From UBA6054 sp963975575 (GTDB lineage: Bacteria > Planctomycetota > Phycisphaerae > Phycisphaerales > UBA1924), in NCBI GenBank assembly GCA_963975575.1, contig CAXBHL010000002.1, forward strand, positions 62,001 through 126,000: DNA of 64,000 nucleotides, in the 5' to 3' direction. Made by a program: the position numbers and the translations under genes. The notes under the pieces were generated by a model. It was not told the origin of the DNA. It did not search any database and worked only from the letters and a program-made list of their open reading frames with translations. Shown in pieces: positions 44,256 through 53,234 of the stretch (position 1 is its first letter; the number at the start of each line of letters is the position of its first letter).

Positions 44256-46733
44256 TTACTGTCGTTTGCCCTTGTTCTTGCGGTCCGAGCGGTGGTCGTC
44301 CTTGCGCTTGTCGCGGGACTTGCTCTTCTTGCTGCGGCGTTGGGCGCCGGGGGTCTTGAAGCCGGCGCCCTTGGTCTCGCCCAGGCCGCCGGAGTCGCCG
44401 TCGCTGCCGATCTTGAGGCCCTTGACGCCCTTGGCCTTGCCGCCGGCGCGGGCGTTGGGGTCGGAGATGACCAGGTCCATGCGGCGCATCGCCAGGTCGA
44501 CCGCGGCGACGGTCACGCGGACCGAGTCACCCATGTTGTAGCTGCGTCCCGAGTTGGCGTCGACGAGGGCGCCGGTGCGGTCGTCGATGCGCCAGGACGG
44601 CGGCTTGTTGGACCGGGTGGTGTCGCCGGGCAGGTCGGCCTTGGCGATCATGCCGTCGGCGAGGTACTTGTTGAGCTGCACGTACACGCCCTTGGGCGTC
44701 ACGCCGGTGACCACGCCGTCGAACTCCTCGCCGATGTGCTCGGCCATGAGCTGGAGGACCAAGAAGGCGCGGAGTTCACGCTCGGCCTGCGTCGCGTTGA
44801 CCTCGGTGTTGGAGCACTGGTTACCGATCTCGACGAGCTCGGCCTCGGACGGGCAGCGGTCGTCCTCGCGCAGTTGCTTGCCAAGAGCGACCTTGGCGCC
44901 GTCGGACTTGGGCCGGTCGGTGCCGTTGGCGGTGCGCTCAAGGTATGCGACCAGGGCGCGGTGGACGGTCAGGTCGGGGTAGCGCCGGATGGGGCTGGTA
45001 AAGTGCGAGTACGCGCCGCTGGCCAGGGCGTAGTGGCCGATCAGGGCGGGCGAGTAGCTGGCCTTAGTCAGCGTGCGGAGCACGGCCATGTGCACCGCCC
45101 GGGCCGCGCCGGTGTCCGCGGTGGCATCGAGCAGCGCCTGCAACTGGGCTCGGTCCGGGCTCTTGGGGATCTTGAAGCCGGCGACGGTGGCGGCGCGGCG
45201 GAGGTCCTCGGTGTCGTTGGGGGTCGGCTCGGGGTGGATGCGTCGCAGCACGGGCACGCGCAGCTCGTCGAAGAGCGTGGCCAGGGCCTCGTTGGCCTCG
45301 ACCATGAACATCTCGATGAGCGTGTGGGTGAAGGCGTTGTCCTCGGGCTCGGCGTCGACCACCTTGCCCTCGTCGTTGAAGATCAGCTCGACCACCGGCA
45401 GGTCCAGGTGGATCATGCCCGCCTTGTGGCGGCGCGCCTGGATCAGTTTGGACAGCTCGTCCATGAGCCGGCAGGTGGCGATGAGTTCCTCGGTGTGGGG
45501 CGTGTCGGTCTTGGCGTGTTTCTTCGCGGTCTCGATGTCGCCGTCGATCAGGGCCTGGGCCTCGATGTAGGTCATCCGCTTGCGGCTCTTGATCAGGCTC
45601 TGGCAGAAGCCGCGGCTCTTGACGTTGCCGCGCCGGTCGTAGCGGATGATGCAGGTCTTGGCGTAGCGCAGCACGCCCTCCTGCAGCGAGCAGATGCCGT
45701 TGGAGAGCACCTCGGGCAGCATGGGGATGACCAGTCGCGGCAGGTAGACCGAGTTGCCGCGTTCGGCGGCCTCCTCGTCGAGGGGCGAGTGGATCGGGAT
45801 GAAGTGGGCGACGTCGGCGATGTGGATGCCCAGCTCGTAGCCGCCGTCGTCGGTCCGCTTGATGCTGATGGCGTCGTCGTAGTCCTTGGCGTCGGGCGGG
45901 TCGATGGTGCAGATGAACTCGCCGGTCAGATCGGCCCGCAGGCGCAGGGCGTCGATGCCGTGCTTCTCGTAGGCGTCGATCTCCTCGTCGTAGCGGCGGG
46001 TGGCCTCGCGGGCCTGCTCGACGCACTCCTCGGGGAAGTCGGTCGAGGGCAGCGAGTACGCGGCGATGACGGCCTGGGTCTCCACGTCGGGCTTGCCCGC
46101 CTCGCCGAGCACCTTGGCGATCACACCCTCGGCCAGGCGTCCGTTATGCGGGTACTCGATGATCTCGAGCACGACCTTGTCGCCCTCGCGCACATTCTTG
46201 GACTCGGCGTCGCGGACGATCACCGGCTCGGTCAGCTCGCGCCCGTCGGGATAGACGATCCACCGCCCGTCGCGTTTGAAGATCTCGCCGGTGAAGTTGG
46301 ACCGCTTGCGCTTGGTGATCTCGAGCACCTCGCCGGCGTACTGGCGCTCCATCGTGCCCAGGCGGCGCTCGCGCCCCTTGTCGCGATAAAAGCCGATCTT
46401 GACGGTGTCGCCGGACAGGGCGCCGCCGGTGGCGTCCGGCGGGATGAAGATGTCCGACCCATGGGACTTGTCCAGGGGGATGACGAAGCCGATGCCTTTC
46501 ATCGTGCCGCGGAACTGCCCGAGCAGCTCGCCCTTGTCGGGGCGGAAGGGCAGGCGGATGCGCCCGGACTCGTCGAGGTCGATCACACCCTCGGCGGCGA
46601 GCTCGCGCACGGCCTTGCCGAAGTCCTCAACGTCCTCGACCTTGAGTTCCTTGGCGACAAGCGGGATGGGGGTCGGGCGGTAGTCTTCGGACGAGATGTA
46701 AGAAACAAGTCGGTCGCGGTAGCGGAGTGGCAT
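44256..46733 (-). CDS. rnr: ribonuclease R
   Basis: RNase R is a processive 3'-5' exoribonuclease that degrades structured RNA. The 825-residue protein has an N-terminal helical region, two cold-shock domains (GELLGQFRGTMKGIGFVI), the RNB catalytic core with IDPPDAKDYDDAISI, HFTSPIRRYPDLTVHR, and a C-terminal S1 domain (GEEFDGVVTGVTPKGVYVQ). The end is a Lys/Arg-rich tail, as in enzymes that work on structured RNA. ATG 46733 has caggaac upstream. It forms an operon with the SDR gene 15 bases before it. Confidence 0.96.
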   Translation of the reverse strand: MPLRYRDRLVSYISSEDYRPTPIPLVAKELKVEDVEDFGKAVRELAAEGVIDLDESGRIRLPFRPDKGELLGQFRGTMKGIGFVIPLDKSHGSDIFIPPDATGGALSGDTVKIGFYRDKGRERRLGTMERQYAGEVLEITKRKRSNFTGEIFKRDGRWIVYPDGRELTEPVIVRDAESKNVREGDKVVLEIIEYPHNGRLAEGVIAKVLGEAGKPDVETQAVIAAYSLPSTDFPEECVEQAREATRRYDEEIDAYEKHGIDALRLRADLTGEFICTIDPPDAKDYDDAISIKRTDDGGYELGIHIADVAHFIPIHSPLDEEAAERGNSVYLPRLVIPMLPEVLSNGICSLQEGVLRYAKTCIIRYDRRGNVKSRGFCQSLIKSRKRMTYIEAQALIDGDIETAKKHAKTDTPHTEELIATCRLMDELSKLIQARRHKAGMIHLDLPVVELIFNDEGKVVDAEPEDNAFTHTLIEMFMVEANEALATLFDELRVPVLRRIHPEPTPNDTEDLRRAATVAGFKIPKSPDRAQLQALLDATADTGAARAVHMAVLRTLTKASYSPALIGHYALASGAYSHFTSPIRRYPDLTVHRALVAYLERTANGTDRPKSDGAKVALGKQLREDDRCPSEAELVEIGNQCSNTEVNATQAERELRAFLVLQLMAEHIGEEFDGVVTGVTPKGVYVQLNKYLADGMIAKADLPGDTTRSNKPPSWRIDDRTGALVDANSGRSYNMGDSVRVTVAAVDLAMRRMDLVISDPNARAGGKAKGVKGLKIGSDGDSGGLGETKGAGFKTPGAQRRSKKSKSRDKRKDDHRSDRKNKGKRQ

Positions 46734-46748
46734 GGTGTTCCTGTTGTA

Positions 46749-47714
46749 TCAGAGTTGGGCGGCGTACGCCGTCAAAGATTCGGTGAAGGGCATCGGATCG
46801 AAGTCCAGGTCGGCGCGGGCCCGGGCGCACTCGGAGACGGACTCTTCCATCGCCATGCGGGCCATGCCCTCGTCGAACGGCAGCAGGCCTCCCAGGCCGA
46901 CCATGCCGAACAGCTTCGCCTGCAACGCGGCGATGTTACCGGGAACCCCGATCAGGGGGAGACGCTTGGCGTCGGGTACTTTTTCCTTGAAGACCCGCAG
47001 CATGGCGTCGAAGGGCAGGCTTTCCGGCCCGGCCAGATCATAGGTTCGGCCGATGGACCCGTCCCGCTCCAGCGCGGTGGCGAACATGGACGCGACATCC
47101 TCGACCCGCACCGGCGCGACCGGCGCACCCGGGCCCAGGGGCAGCCAGCCGGGCGTGAAGTACGGGATGAAGACGAACGGGGCCGCCTTGCCGCGGACCC
47201 AGTCGGCCGCCATCTGTGTGAACTCGCCCTCGACACCATGGATCAGGCCCGGGCGGAAGATGGTCCACCGCAGGCCCGACGCCTCGACGGCCTTCTCGCC
47301 CTTGCGCTTGGTGAGCTGGTACGGGATGGTCGAACCGTCGCGCACGCCAAGCGCGGACATCTGCGCGTGACGGATCGGGGTGCCCCGGTCGGCCCCCGCG
47401 CGCTCGCCGGCGCGCACGACCCGGGCGGTGGCCTCGTGGTGCATCTTCTCGAAGGTCTGGCTCCCGCCGGTCTCGCGGATGATGCCGATCAGGTGGACGC
47501 AGGCGTCGGCGCCGTCCAGCAGGCGGTCGAGCACGGCGTCGTCGAGCACGTCGCCCGGAACGAACTCAATGCGCTCCGATCCGGGCAGCACCCGCCGGGC
47601 CTTGTCCTCGGACCGGGCCAAGGCCCGCACGTTCCAGCCCCGGTCGAGCAGCTCGCGCACGACCGCGCGTCCGACGAAGCCGGTCGCGCCCGTGACAGCC
47701 GCTGTGCCTTTCAT
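46749..47714 (-). CDS. NAD(P)-binding SDR, NDUFA9-like
   Basis: The 321-residue protein is an atypical SDR: VTGATGFVGRAVVRELLDRG for cofactor binding, VHLIGIIRETGG, YQLTKRKGEKAV (Tyr and Lys of the active site region) and WTIFRPGLIHG. This subgroup includes the complex I accessory subunit NDUFA9 and similar reductases; the substrate is unknown. ATG 47714 begins at the Rossmann fold. TACGAT at 47747-47752 (minus strand) would give a leader of about 30 bases. It is divergent from the ABC ATPase and upstream of rnr. Confidence 0.88.
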   Translation of the reverse strand: MKGTAAVTGATGFVGRAVVRELLDRGWNVRALARSEDKARRVLPGSERIEFVPGDVLDDAVLDRLLDGADACVHLIGIIRETGGSQTFEKMHHEATARVVRAGERAGADRGTPIRHAQMSALGVRDGSTIPYQLTKRKGEKAVEASGLRWTIFRPGLIHGVEGEFTQMAADWVRGKAAPFVFIPYFTPGWLPLGPGAPVAPVRVEDVASMFATALERDGSIGRTYDLAGPESLPFDAMLRVFKEKVPDAKRLPLIGVPGNIAALQAKLFGMVGLGGLLPFDEGMARMAMEESVSECARARADLDFDPMPFTESLTAYAAQL

Positions 47715-47771
47715 TCCGGAAGTCGTTTCCACGACCGATCGTAGGAGCCGCCGGGACGCCGATTTCGCCCG

Positions 47772-47777
47772 TAGCAT
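47772..47777 (+). promoter_or_regulatory. -10-like hexamer TAGCAT of the ABC ATPase gene
   Basis: Five bases (ggccc) separate it from GTG 47783. It lies 20 bases from the divergent TACGAT of the SDR gene. Confidence 0.5.
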
Positions 47778-47782
47778 GGCCC

Positions 47783-48562
47783 GTGCTGGCGTGCCGGGAC
47801 ATCGCGGTGACCTATCCGGGCGGACGCGTGGCCCTGCGGGACGCCGCGTGCGAACTGCCCCCCGGCGCGATCACCGCGCTGGTGGGCCCGAACGGGGCCG
47901 GCAAGAGCACGCTGCTGCGCGTGCTCGCCGGCGTGCGTCGGCCCAACGCCGGCTCGGTCACGCTCGACGGGCGACCGCTGTCCGAGCTCTCGGCGCGGGC
48001 AAGGGCGCGGCGGGTCGCGCTGGTCGCCCAGCAGCCCTCGGTCGCGTTCGACTTCGACGCGCGCCGGGTGATCGCGTTCGGCGCCGACGGGGCAGGGCGC
48101 GGGCCGGCGGCGACGGACCGGGCGGTCGAGCGGTTCGACCTGGGCGCGCTGGCCTCGGTGCCCTTCGGTGCGTTGTCGGTGGGGCAGCGTCAGCGGGTGT
48201 CGCTGGCCCGCGCCTTCGCCCAGCTCGACGGGTGCGCCTCGGGCTGCCTGCTGGCCGACGAGCCCGTCAGCGCGATGGACCCGGCCTTCGCCGTGCAGGC
48301 CCTGGACGCGCTGCGTGCGATGGCGGATCGGGGCTGCGCCGTGGGGATCGTGCTGCACGATCTCACCGCCGCGGCCCGGGTCGCGGACCGGGCGGTGCTG
48401 ATCGAACCGGCCGGTCGCACGGTGGCGGAGGGCGACGCCGCGAATGTGCTGACCGGACCGGCCCTGTCGGCCCTGTTCGGCACCGGCGTGGTCCGGTCGG
48501 AGATACCGGGCATCGGCCCGGTGGTCGCCACCGCGGCACGGAACGCGCCCGCGCCCGTATGA
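47783..48562 (+). CDS. haem/iron/cobalamin-type ABC transporter ATPase
   Basis: The 259-residue protein has Walker A VGPNGAGKSTLLRVLAG, the Q-loop VALVAQQPSVAF, the signature LSVGQRQRVSLARAF, Walker B CLLADEPVSAMD and a switch His (VLHDL). It most resembles HmuV/FecE/BtuD ATPases that pair with FecCD-type permeases and BtuF-like binding proteins. Neither is next to it, though a BtuF-like gene is at 42544. GTG 47783 is the start. Its last bases overlap the next gene (ATGA). Confidence 0.9.
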   Translation: MLACRDIAVTYPGGRVALRDAACELPPGAITALVGPNGAGKSTLLRVLAGVRRPNAGSVTLDGRPLSELSARARARRVALVAQQPSVAFDFDARRVIAFGADGAGRGPAATDRAVERFDLGALASVPFGALSVGQRQRVSLARAFAQLDGCASGCLLADEPVSAMDPAFAVQALDALRAMADRGCAVGIVLHDLTAAARVADRAVLIEPAGRTVAEGDAANVLTGPALSALFGTGVVRSEIPGIGPVVATAARNAPAPV

Positions 48563-49359
48563 TGCCCGCGATGGGCAACATGTTCGGCAACATCATCAGC
48601 TTCCTGCTCAGCCCGCCCGGGCTGATCATCGTGTTCGGCCTCATCGGCGGTCTGGGACGCCTCGGGGCGTGGTTCCAGTCCGAGCGGACCAAGCGGACGG
48701 CCGTCCAGAACCAAGCCCGGCGGGAGGCCGAGAACCTCCGCACGGGCCGGCCGGTGGCGATGGGCTCGCTCCGCGAGCCGACCGGATCGGCCGCCCCTTC
48801 CGACGAGCAGGACAAGGCGGAACGCCAGCGGGCCCTGCAGGCCCAGCGGACGGCGCAGCTCCGGGCGCTCCAGCAGAAACGCCTGGCCGAGCTGCGGGCC
48901 CGCCGCTCGGGCCAGCAGGGGGGGAGCCCGGTTTCCGCCACGCCCACGGCCTCGGCCCCCGAACGGTCGGTCCGCCCGACCATGCGGCCCCAGCAGTCCA
49001 CGCCCATGTCGCGTGGTGAAACCCAAGCCGCCGCGGGCGCGGCCGATCGGGTCCAGAACGCCCCGGCCCGGCGCACGCCGCGTCCGGCCCGGCCCGAGCC
49101 CCAGCCCGTGACCACACCGTTCAACCGGCCCGCCCGGCCCATGCCCTCGGCCCGCCCTGCGACCGCCCCGGTCGAGGTCACCGAGATCGGCGGCCCGGTC
49201 AACCCGGCCGTGGGCAGGGCGCCCGCCCCGGTCGCGGCCCCGGTGGGGATCGGTCCGCTGGTGGCGCTGCGCAACGACCTGCGCCGCGCGGTCATGATCG
49301 CCGAGGTCCTCGGGCCGCCCGTGTCCGAGCGCGACCCGGACCGCCCCGGCGCGTTCTGA
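48559..49359 (+). CDS. membrane-anchored, Gln/Arg- and Pro-rich protein of unknown function
   Basis: The 266-residue protein has one hydrophobic segment near its start (FGNIISFLLSPPGLIIVFGLIG), a charged helix rich in Gln, Arg and Ala (about 70-115, possibly a coiled coil), and a long Pro/Ala-rich disordered part. The C-terminus is helical (LVALRNDLRRAVMIAEVLGPP), a piece that looks conserved. No family is recognised. The start overlaps the ABC ATPase stop; ATG 48559, 48562 and 48571 are in frame and any could be used. Confidence 0.7.
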   Translation: MMPAMGNMFGNIISFLLSPPGLIIVFGLIGGLGRLGAWFQSERTKRTAVQNQARREAENLRTGRPVAMGSLREPTGSAAPSDEQDKAERQRALQAQRTAQLRALQQKRLAELRARRSGQQGGSPVSATPTASAPERSVRPTMRPQQSTPMSRGETQAAAGAADRVQNAPARRTPRPARPEPQPVTTPFNRPARPMPSARPATAPVEVTEIGGPVNPAVGRAPAPVAAPVGIGPLVALRNDLRRAVMIAEVLGPPVSERDPDRPGAF

Positions 49360-49374
49360 ACCGTCCGCGGTCCT

Positions 49375-50037
49375 TTAAGGGGACCGGGTCATCGCACGCG
49401 ACCGCGATCGCACCATCACACCGAGCATGCGCACCTCGAGCACGGCGCGTTCCTCGACGATGCCCGAGTCCGCACGCGCCCTCCAGTCGAAGGTTCGGCT
49501 CGCGGTGACCGGGAAGGCCTCGAAGCCCAGCGTCAGGCGCACCCAACGCTCATCAGGATCGACGAGACGCTCGCCGGGTTCGATGAGTTCGTGCAGCGAC
49601 GCCCGCGCGACACCGCGCCGCCCGTCGATAGTGCAAGGTCCCTCGGCCGCATGGGGCAACGCGGCGTCGCCCGGCTCGATGACCAGGCCGGGTTCGCAGA
49701 CCACGTCCCGGTCGCCCGACACCAGCGACAGCAGTCGCACGGACCCGTCGGCGTCTCGACGCAGCGTCAGCACCGAGGTCTCGTCGGGGCCGGCGGTGGT
49801 GCTGGTCCACGAGCCCGTCTGATCGGGTGCGGTGCGGACGCGGATGACCGGTCCGAGGTCGGAATCGAAGCGGTCCTCGGACGGGCCGGGCTCGAAGAGC
49901 CGGGTGACGAGCCGCGACGGGGCGTTGGAGGGCTCGCCGGGGGGCGGGCCCGCGGGGGTCGACGACGCGCAGCCGGCGGCCCAGAGGCACGCGGCCCCGC
50001 ACAGGGTTCGGCCGGTTCGGTCTATACTCGCCCGCAT
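49375..50037 (-). CDS. lipoprotein of unknown function
   Basis: The 220-residue protein has a lipoprotein signal (lipobox LWAAGC, C23) and a beta-rich mature part with short charged turns; no family is recognised. It starts at ATG 50037, whose bases overlap the start codon of the divergent lipoprotein (50036), so the two genes are read from the same gcatgc palindrome. TACAGT at 50050-50055 could be its -10 site, 12 bases upstream, giving a very short leader or none. Confidence 0.78.
   Translation of the reverse strand: MRASIDRTGRTLCGAACLWAAGCASSTPAGPPPGEPSNAPSRLVTRLFEPGPSEDRFDSDLGPVIRVRTAPDQTGSWTSTTAGPDETSVLTLRRDADGSVRLLSLVSGDRDVVCEPGLVIEPGDAALPHAAEGPCTIDGRRGVARASLHELIEPGERLVDPDERWVRLTLGFEAFPVTASRTFDWRARADSGIVEERAVLEVRMLGVMVRSRSRAMTRSP
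50023..50028 (+). promoter_or_regulatory. -10-like hexamer TATACT of the HEAT lipoprotein
   Basis: Seven bases (cgcccgc) precede ATG 50036. This is the closest match to TATAAT among the leaderless starts, and it lies inside the first codons of the divergent gene. Confidence 0.6.
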
Positions 50038-50863
50038 GCCCACGCACGGACTGTACCGCCCGATCTTCACTCCGATCCTGGCCCCGGCCCTGCTCACCGG
50101 CGTGCTCGTCTCCGGCGGGTGCGACACCTTCAGTGACGTACCGCGGGGCACGACCTCGCTGCTCCAGGTCTTCACGCCGCAGACCGCCCCCTCCGAGGCG
50201 GCCGAGATGGCCATCGACCCTTACTCCCCCGAGCGCCGCTACCGCGGCACGACGCTGCTCTCCAACGCCGATTTCGGCGGCCAGCCGGTCTACATCGAGC
50301 TGTACATCGATGCGATCGACGACGCGGACCCGGGCGTCCGGGCCGCAGGCGTGCGGGCGCTGGGTCGGCACGGCGAGCCCGCGCACGTGCCGCTGCTGGT
50401 CGCGCGACTCCGGGACTCGGACCGCATGGTTCGGATCGCGGCGGCCCGGGCGCTGCAACGCGTCCACAACCCGGTCGCGGTCCCGGGGCTTCTGGCCGCC
50501 ATCCAGGAATCGCGCGAGCCGGACATCGACGTGCGGGTCGCGGCGGCCGAGGCCCTGGGCCAGTACGCCGAGCCGCGGGTGGTGCAGGGTCTGATGGCCG
50601 CGCTCGCGGACCCGAGGCTGTCCGTCAACCACGCGGTGCGTGCCTCGCTGGTCACGCTGACCGGGCAGGACTTCGGCGTGGACCGGCGGGCGTGGCTGGA
50701 CTGGTACGACTCGACCGAGGACACCTTCGCCGGGCGTCAGCCGTACGTCTACCCCGCGTTCAACCGCGACAAGCGCCTGATCGAATACCTCCCGTTCGTG
50801 CCCGAGCCGCCGAACGAGGCCGCGTCCTCCCCGGTGGGCGTGGACCCGACAACCGGCGGATAA
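50036..50863 (+). CDS. HEAT-repeat lipoprotein
   Basis: The 275-residue protein has a lipoprotein signal (LVSGGC, C29). Three to four HEAT repeats follow at about 90-205: DPGVRAAGVRALGRHG, DRMVRIAAARALQRVHNP and DIDVRVAAAEALGQYAEP. Such repeats form a curved scaffold for protein binding. The C-terminal part (YVYPAFNRDKRLIEYLPF) is unlike the repeats. ATG 50036 overlaps the divergent start codon. Lipoproteins with HEAT repeats are frequent in planctomycetes, but the partner is unknown. Confidence 0.85.
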   Translation: MPTHGLYRPIFTPILAPALLTGVLVSGGCDTFSDVPRGTTSLLQVFTPQTAPSEAAEMAIDPYSPERRYRGTTLLSNADFGGQPVYIELYIDAIDDADPGVRAAGVRALGRHGEPAHVPLLVARLRDSDRMVRIAAARALQRVHNPVAVPGLLAAIQESREPDIDVRVAAAEALGQYAEPRVVQGLMAALADPRLSVNHAVRASLVTLTGQDFGVDRRAWLDWYDSTEDTFAGRQPYVYPAFNRDKRLIEYLPFVPEPPNEAASSPVGVDPTTGG

Positions 50864-50968
50864 CGCAGCGCCGCGTCCGAGAACCCGCCCGTGGCGAGGA
50901 GTTTGGGCCGGTCCGCGTCCGATCGGACCGATGACCATACCCGGGCGATCGCCGCCCGCGGAGGTCCG

Positions 50969-51949
50969 ATGCGCGCCGCCAGAATCCACTCCGGTTCCCT
51001 GATCGTCGACGCGGGCTATCCCGAGCCCGCCGCGGAAACGGGCGTGGGCATCGTGCGTGTGTCGCGCGTGCTGATCACCGAGACCGACCTGGGCGTGGCC
51101 CGCGGCGTCATCGCGCACACCGGCGTGCTCGGCCAGGCGTTCGTGGGCGTGGTCGAGCGGGTCGTGGGCCCGGACCCGCGCGGCCTGGCGGGGCGCACCG
51201 TTGTCGCCTCGCCGGACCTGCCCGAGCCCACCAGCGACCTGGCCCGACGCGGCATGGGGGCGCACGATCCCGACCGGGCGGTGCTGGGTGTGCGCGGGCG
51301 TGACGGTTGCCTGGCGGATCTCGTGGCCGTTCCCACGAGCGCGCTGGTCGCGGTGCCAGAGGGCGTCGATCCGGACCGGGCCGTCTTCGCCCTCCCGCTG
51401 GCGCGGGCGTTGCACGCCGCGCAGATCGTCCGCATCCCCGGCAAGCCGTTCGTGACGGTGCTGGGCGACAACCTGCGGGCGTTGCTGGCGGCTCAGGTGC
51501 TCGCGCGGCTCAACGCCTCGGTGCGGCTGCTCGGCACCATGCCCGACCGGCTCGACCGCTGCGCCCGCTGGGGTGTCAAGCACCGCCACCGCGACGAGGC
51601 CGGCCGGCGGGCCGATCAGGATGTGGTCATCGACTCCGAACGCACCGGCGCGTCCTTCGCGCTCGCCTGCGGCATGGCCCGCCCCCGCGGCACCATCGTC
51701 CTGCTCGGCGAAACCCCGCACGGCGACGCTCGCCCGGGCTGCGAACTCGCCCCGGTCATCGAGCGCGAGCTGACGGTGGTGGGGGCCCGATGCGGATCGC
51801 TGGGCGAGGGCGTGGAGATGCTGCGCTCCGGCACCATCGACCTGGAGGGGCTGATCACCCGGCGATTCCGGCTCGAGGACGCCAAGGACGCCCTTCGTGC
51901 GGCGGCCGACCCGTCGTCGATCGCGGTCGTCGTCGACGCGGACCGCTGA
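50969..51949 (+). CDS. medium-chain reductase lacking catalytic zinc ligands
   Basis: The 326-residue protein has the MDR layout: an N-terminal GroES-like domain followed by a Rossmann domain. The zinc ligands of alcohol dehydrogenases are absent: ITETDLGVARG stands where CxxD usually is, and VLGQAFVGVVERV where GHE is expected. The structural-zinc loop is missing too (GRDGCLADLVAVP). It may be a zinc-free reductase with an unknown substrate. The nucleotide-binding fingerprint is also weak (VTVLGDNLRALLAAQ). ATG 50969 has ggagg 5 bases upstream. Confidence 0.82.
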   Translation: MRAARIHSGSLIVDAGYPEPAAETGVGIVRVSRVLITETDLGVARGVIAHTGVLGQAFVGVVERVVGPDPRGLAGRTVVASPDLPEPTSDLARRGMGAHDPDRAVLGVRGRDGCLADLVAVPTSALVAVPEGVDPDRAVFALPLARALHAAQIVRIPGKPFVTVLGDNLRALLAAQVLARLNASVRLLGTMPDRLDRCARWGVKHRHRDEAGRRADQDVVIDSERTGASFALACGMARPRGTIVLLGETPHGDARPGCELAPVIERELTVVGARCGSLGEGVEMLRSGTIDLEGLITRRFRLEDAKDALRAAADPSSIAVVVDADR

Positions 51950-51985
51950 GGCTTCGTGTTCAGAGTTATCGTTGCGGTTTGCGGG

Positions 51986-53227
51986 CTACCACAGCACGCG
52001 GGTGCGGATGGTCTCGGGGATCGCGTTGAAGCGTTCGACGAAGGCCTGGGTGTCGGCCGGGTCGATGTCGATCACGACATAGCCCACCTCGCCGCGGGTG
52101 CGCAGGTACTGGCCGGAGATGTTCACGCCCAGTTCGGCCGCGGCCTTGTGGATCTGGCCCAGCACGCCCGGCACGTTGCGGTGGAAGTTGAGGATGCGGT
52201 GCGCCCGGGGCCCGTCGTCGGTCACGGGCTGCTCGGGGAGATCCACCTCGGGCGCGTTGACCGAGCCGACGGTCGAGCCGGTGTCGATGAAGCGCCCGAG
52301 CTTGTGGGCCACGTCCAGCGCGATGCTCCGCTGCGCCTCGGCGGTGCTGCCGCCGATGTGCGGGGTCAGGATCACGTTGCCCAGGCCCTGCACCGGCGAG
52401 ACGAACAGGTCGCCGTTCTTGGCCGGTTCCTCGGGGAACACGTCGAGCGCGGCCCCGGCGATGTGACCGGAACGCACCGCGTCGGCGAGCGCGTCGAGGT
52501 CGACCACCGTGCCGCGGGCGTTGTTGATCAGATAGGAACCGGGCTTCATCTGCCCGAGCTGCGATGCGCCGATCAGCCCCTTCGTCGTGCCGGTCTCGGG
52601 TACGTGTATGGTCACCACGTCGGCCTCGGCCAGCAGCTCGCCCAGCGAGCCGACCTGCCGGGCGTTGCCCAGCGGCAGCTTGCTGGCGACGTCGAAATAG
52701 ATCACCCGCATGCCCATCGATTCGGCCAGCACCGAGACCTGGGAGCCGATGTGCCCGTAGCCGACGATGCCCAGCGTGCGCCCCCGCACCTCGTGGCTGC
52801 CCGTCGCGCTCTTGTCCCACAGGCCCTTGTGCGCCGCGGCCGAACGCTCGGTCACCCGTCGGTGCAGGCAGACGATCTCGGCGATGGTCAACTCCGCGAC
52901 CGAGCGGGTGTTGGAGAACGGCGAGTTGAACACCGGCACGCCCATCGCGGCGGCCGTGTCCAGGTCCACCTGGTTGGTCCCCGCGCAGAAGCAGCCCACC
53001 GCGAGCAGACGCTCGCAGGCCCGCAGCACGTCGCCGGTCAGCGTGGTCTTGGAGCGGATGCCCACCACGTGCGCCCGGCGGATCTCCTCGAGCAGCGCCT
53101 CGCCCTCGAGCGCGCCCTTGTGGCTGCGCACGCTGTAGCCGGTGGCTTCCAGGTCGGCCGCGCCGTCCGGGTGGATCGACTCGAGCAGCACGATCTCGAT
53201 CTTGTCCTTGGGGAACGAGGTCTTCAT
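51986..53227 (-). CDS. serA: D-3-phosphoglycerate dehydrogenase
   Basis: SerA performs the first step of serine synthesis from 3-phosphoglycerate. The 413-residue protein has the substrate domain, the NAD-binding GIVGYGHIGSQVSVLAESMG, and the catalytic residues Arg in NNARGTVVD, Glu in DVFPEEP and His in LTPHIGGST. A C-terminal ACT domain (RNVPGVLGQIHKAAAELGV) suggests feedback control by serine, as in the E. coli type of similar length. ATG 53227 is preferred over the upstream TTG. It follows uppP by 7 bases. GlyA, which uses serine, is also in this window. Confidence 0.96.
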   Translation of the reverse strand: MKTSFPKDKIEIVLLESIHPDGAADLEATGYSVRSHKGALEGEALLEEIRRAHVVGIRSKTTLTGDVLRACERLLAVGCFCAGTNQVDLDTAAAMGVPVFNSPFSNTRSVAELTIAEIVCLHRRVTERSAAAHKGLWDKSATGSHEVRGRTLGIVGYGHIGSQVSVLAESMGMRVIYFDVASKLPLGNARQVGSLGELLAEADVVTIHVPETGTTKGLIGASQLGQMKPGSYLINNARGTVVDLDALADAVRSGHIAGAALDVFPEEPAKNGDLFVSPVQGLGNVILTPHIGGSTAEAQRSIALDVAHKLGRFIDTGSTVGSVNAPEVDLPEQPVTDDGPRAHRILNFHRNVPGVLGQIHKAAAELGVNISGQYLRTRGEVGYVVIDIDPADTQAFVERFNAIPETIRTRVLW

Positions 53228-53234
53228 CGGTCGG

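Noticed and set aside
44241..47744. 1167-residue plus-strand open frame
   Set aside because: Antisense shadow of RNase R and the SDR gene, with no recognisable motif.
47380..48558. long frame fused in front of the membrane-anchored unknown gene
   Set aside because: It runs through the SDR promoter and the ABC ATPase gene in another frame.
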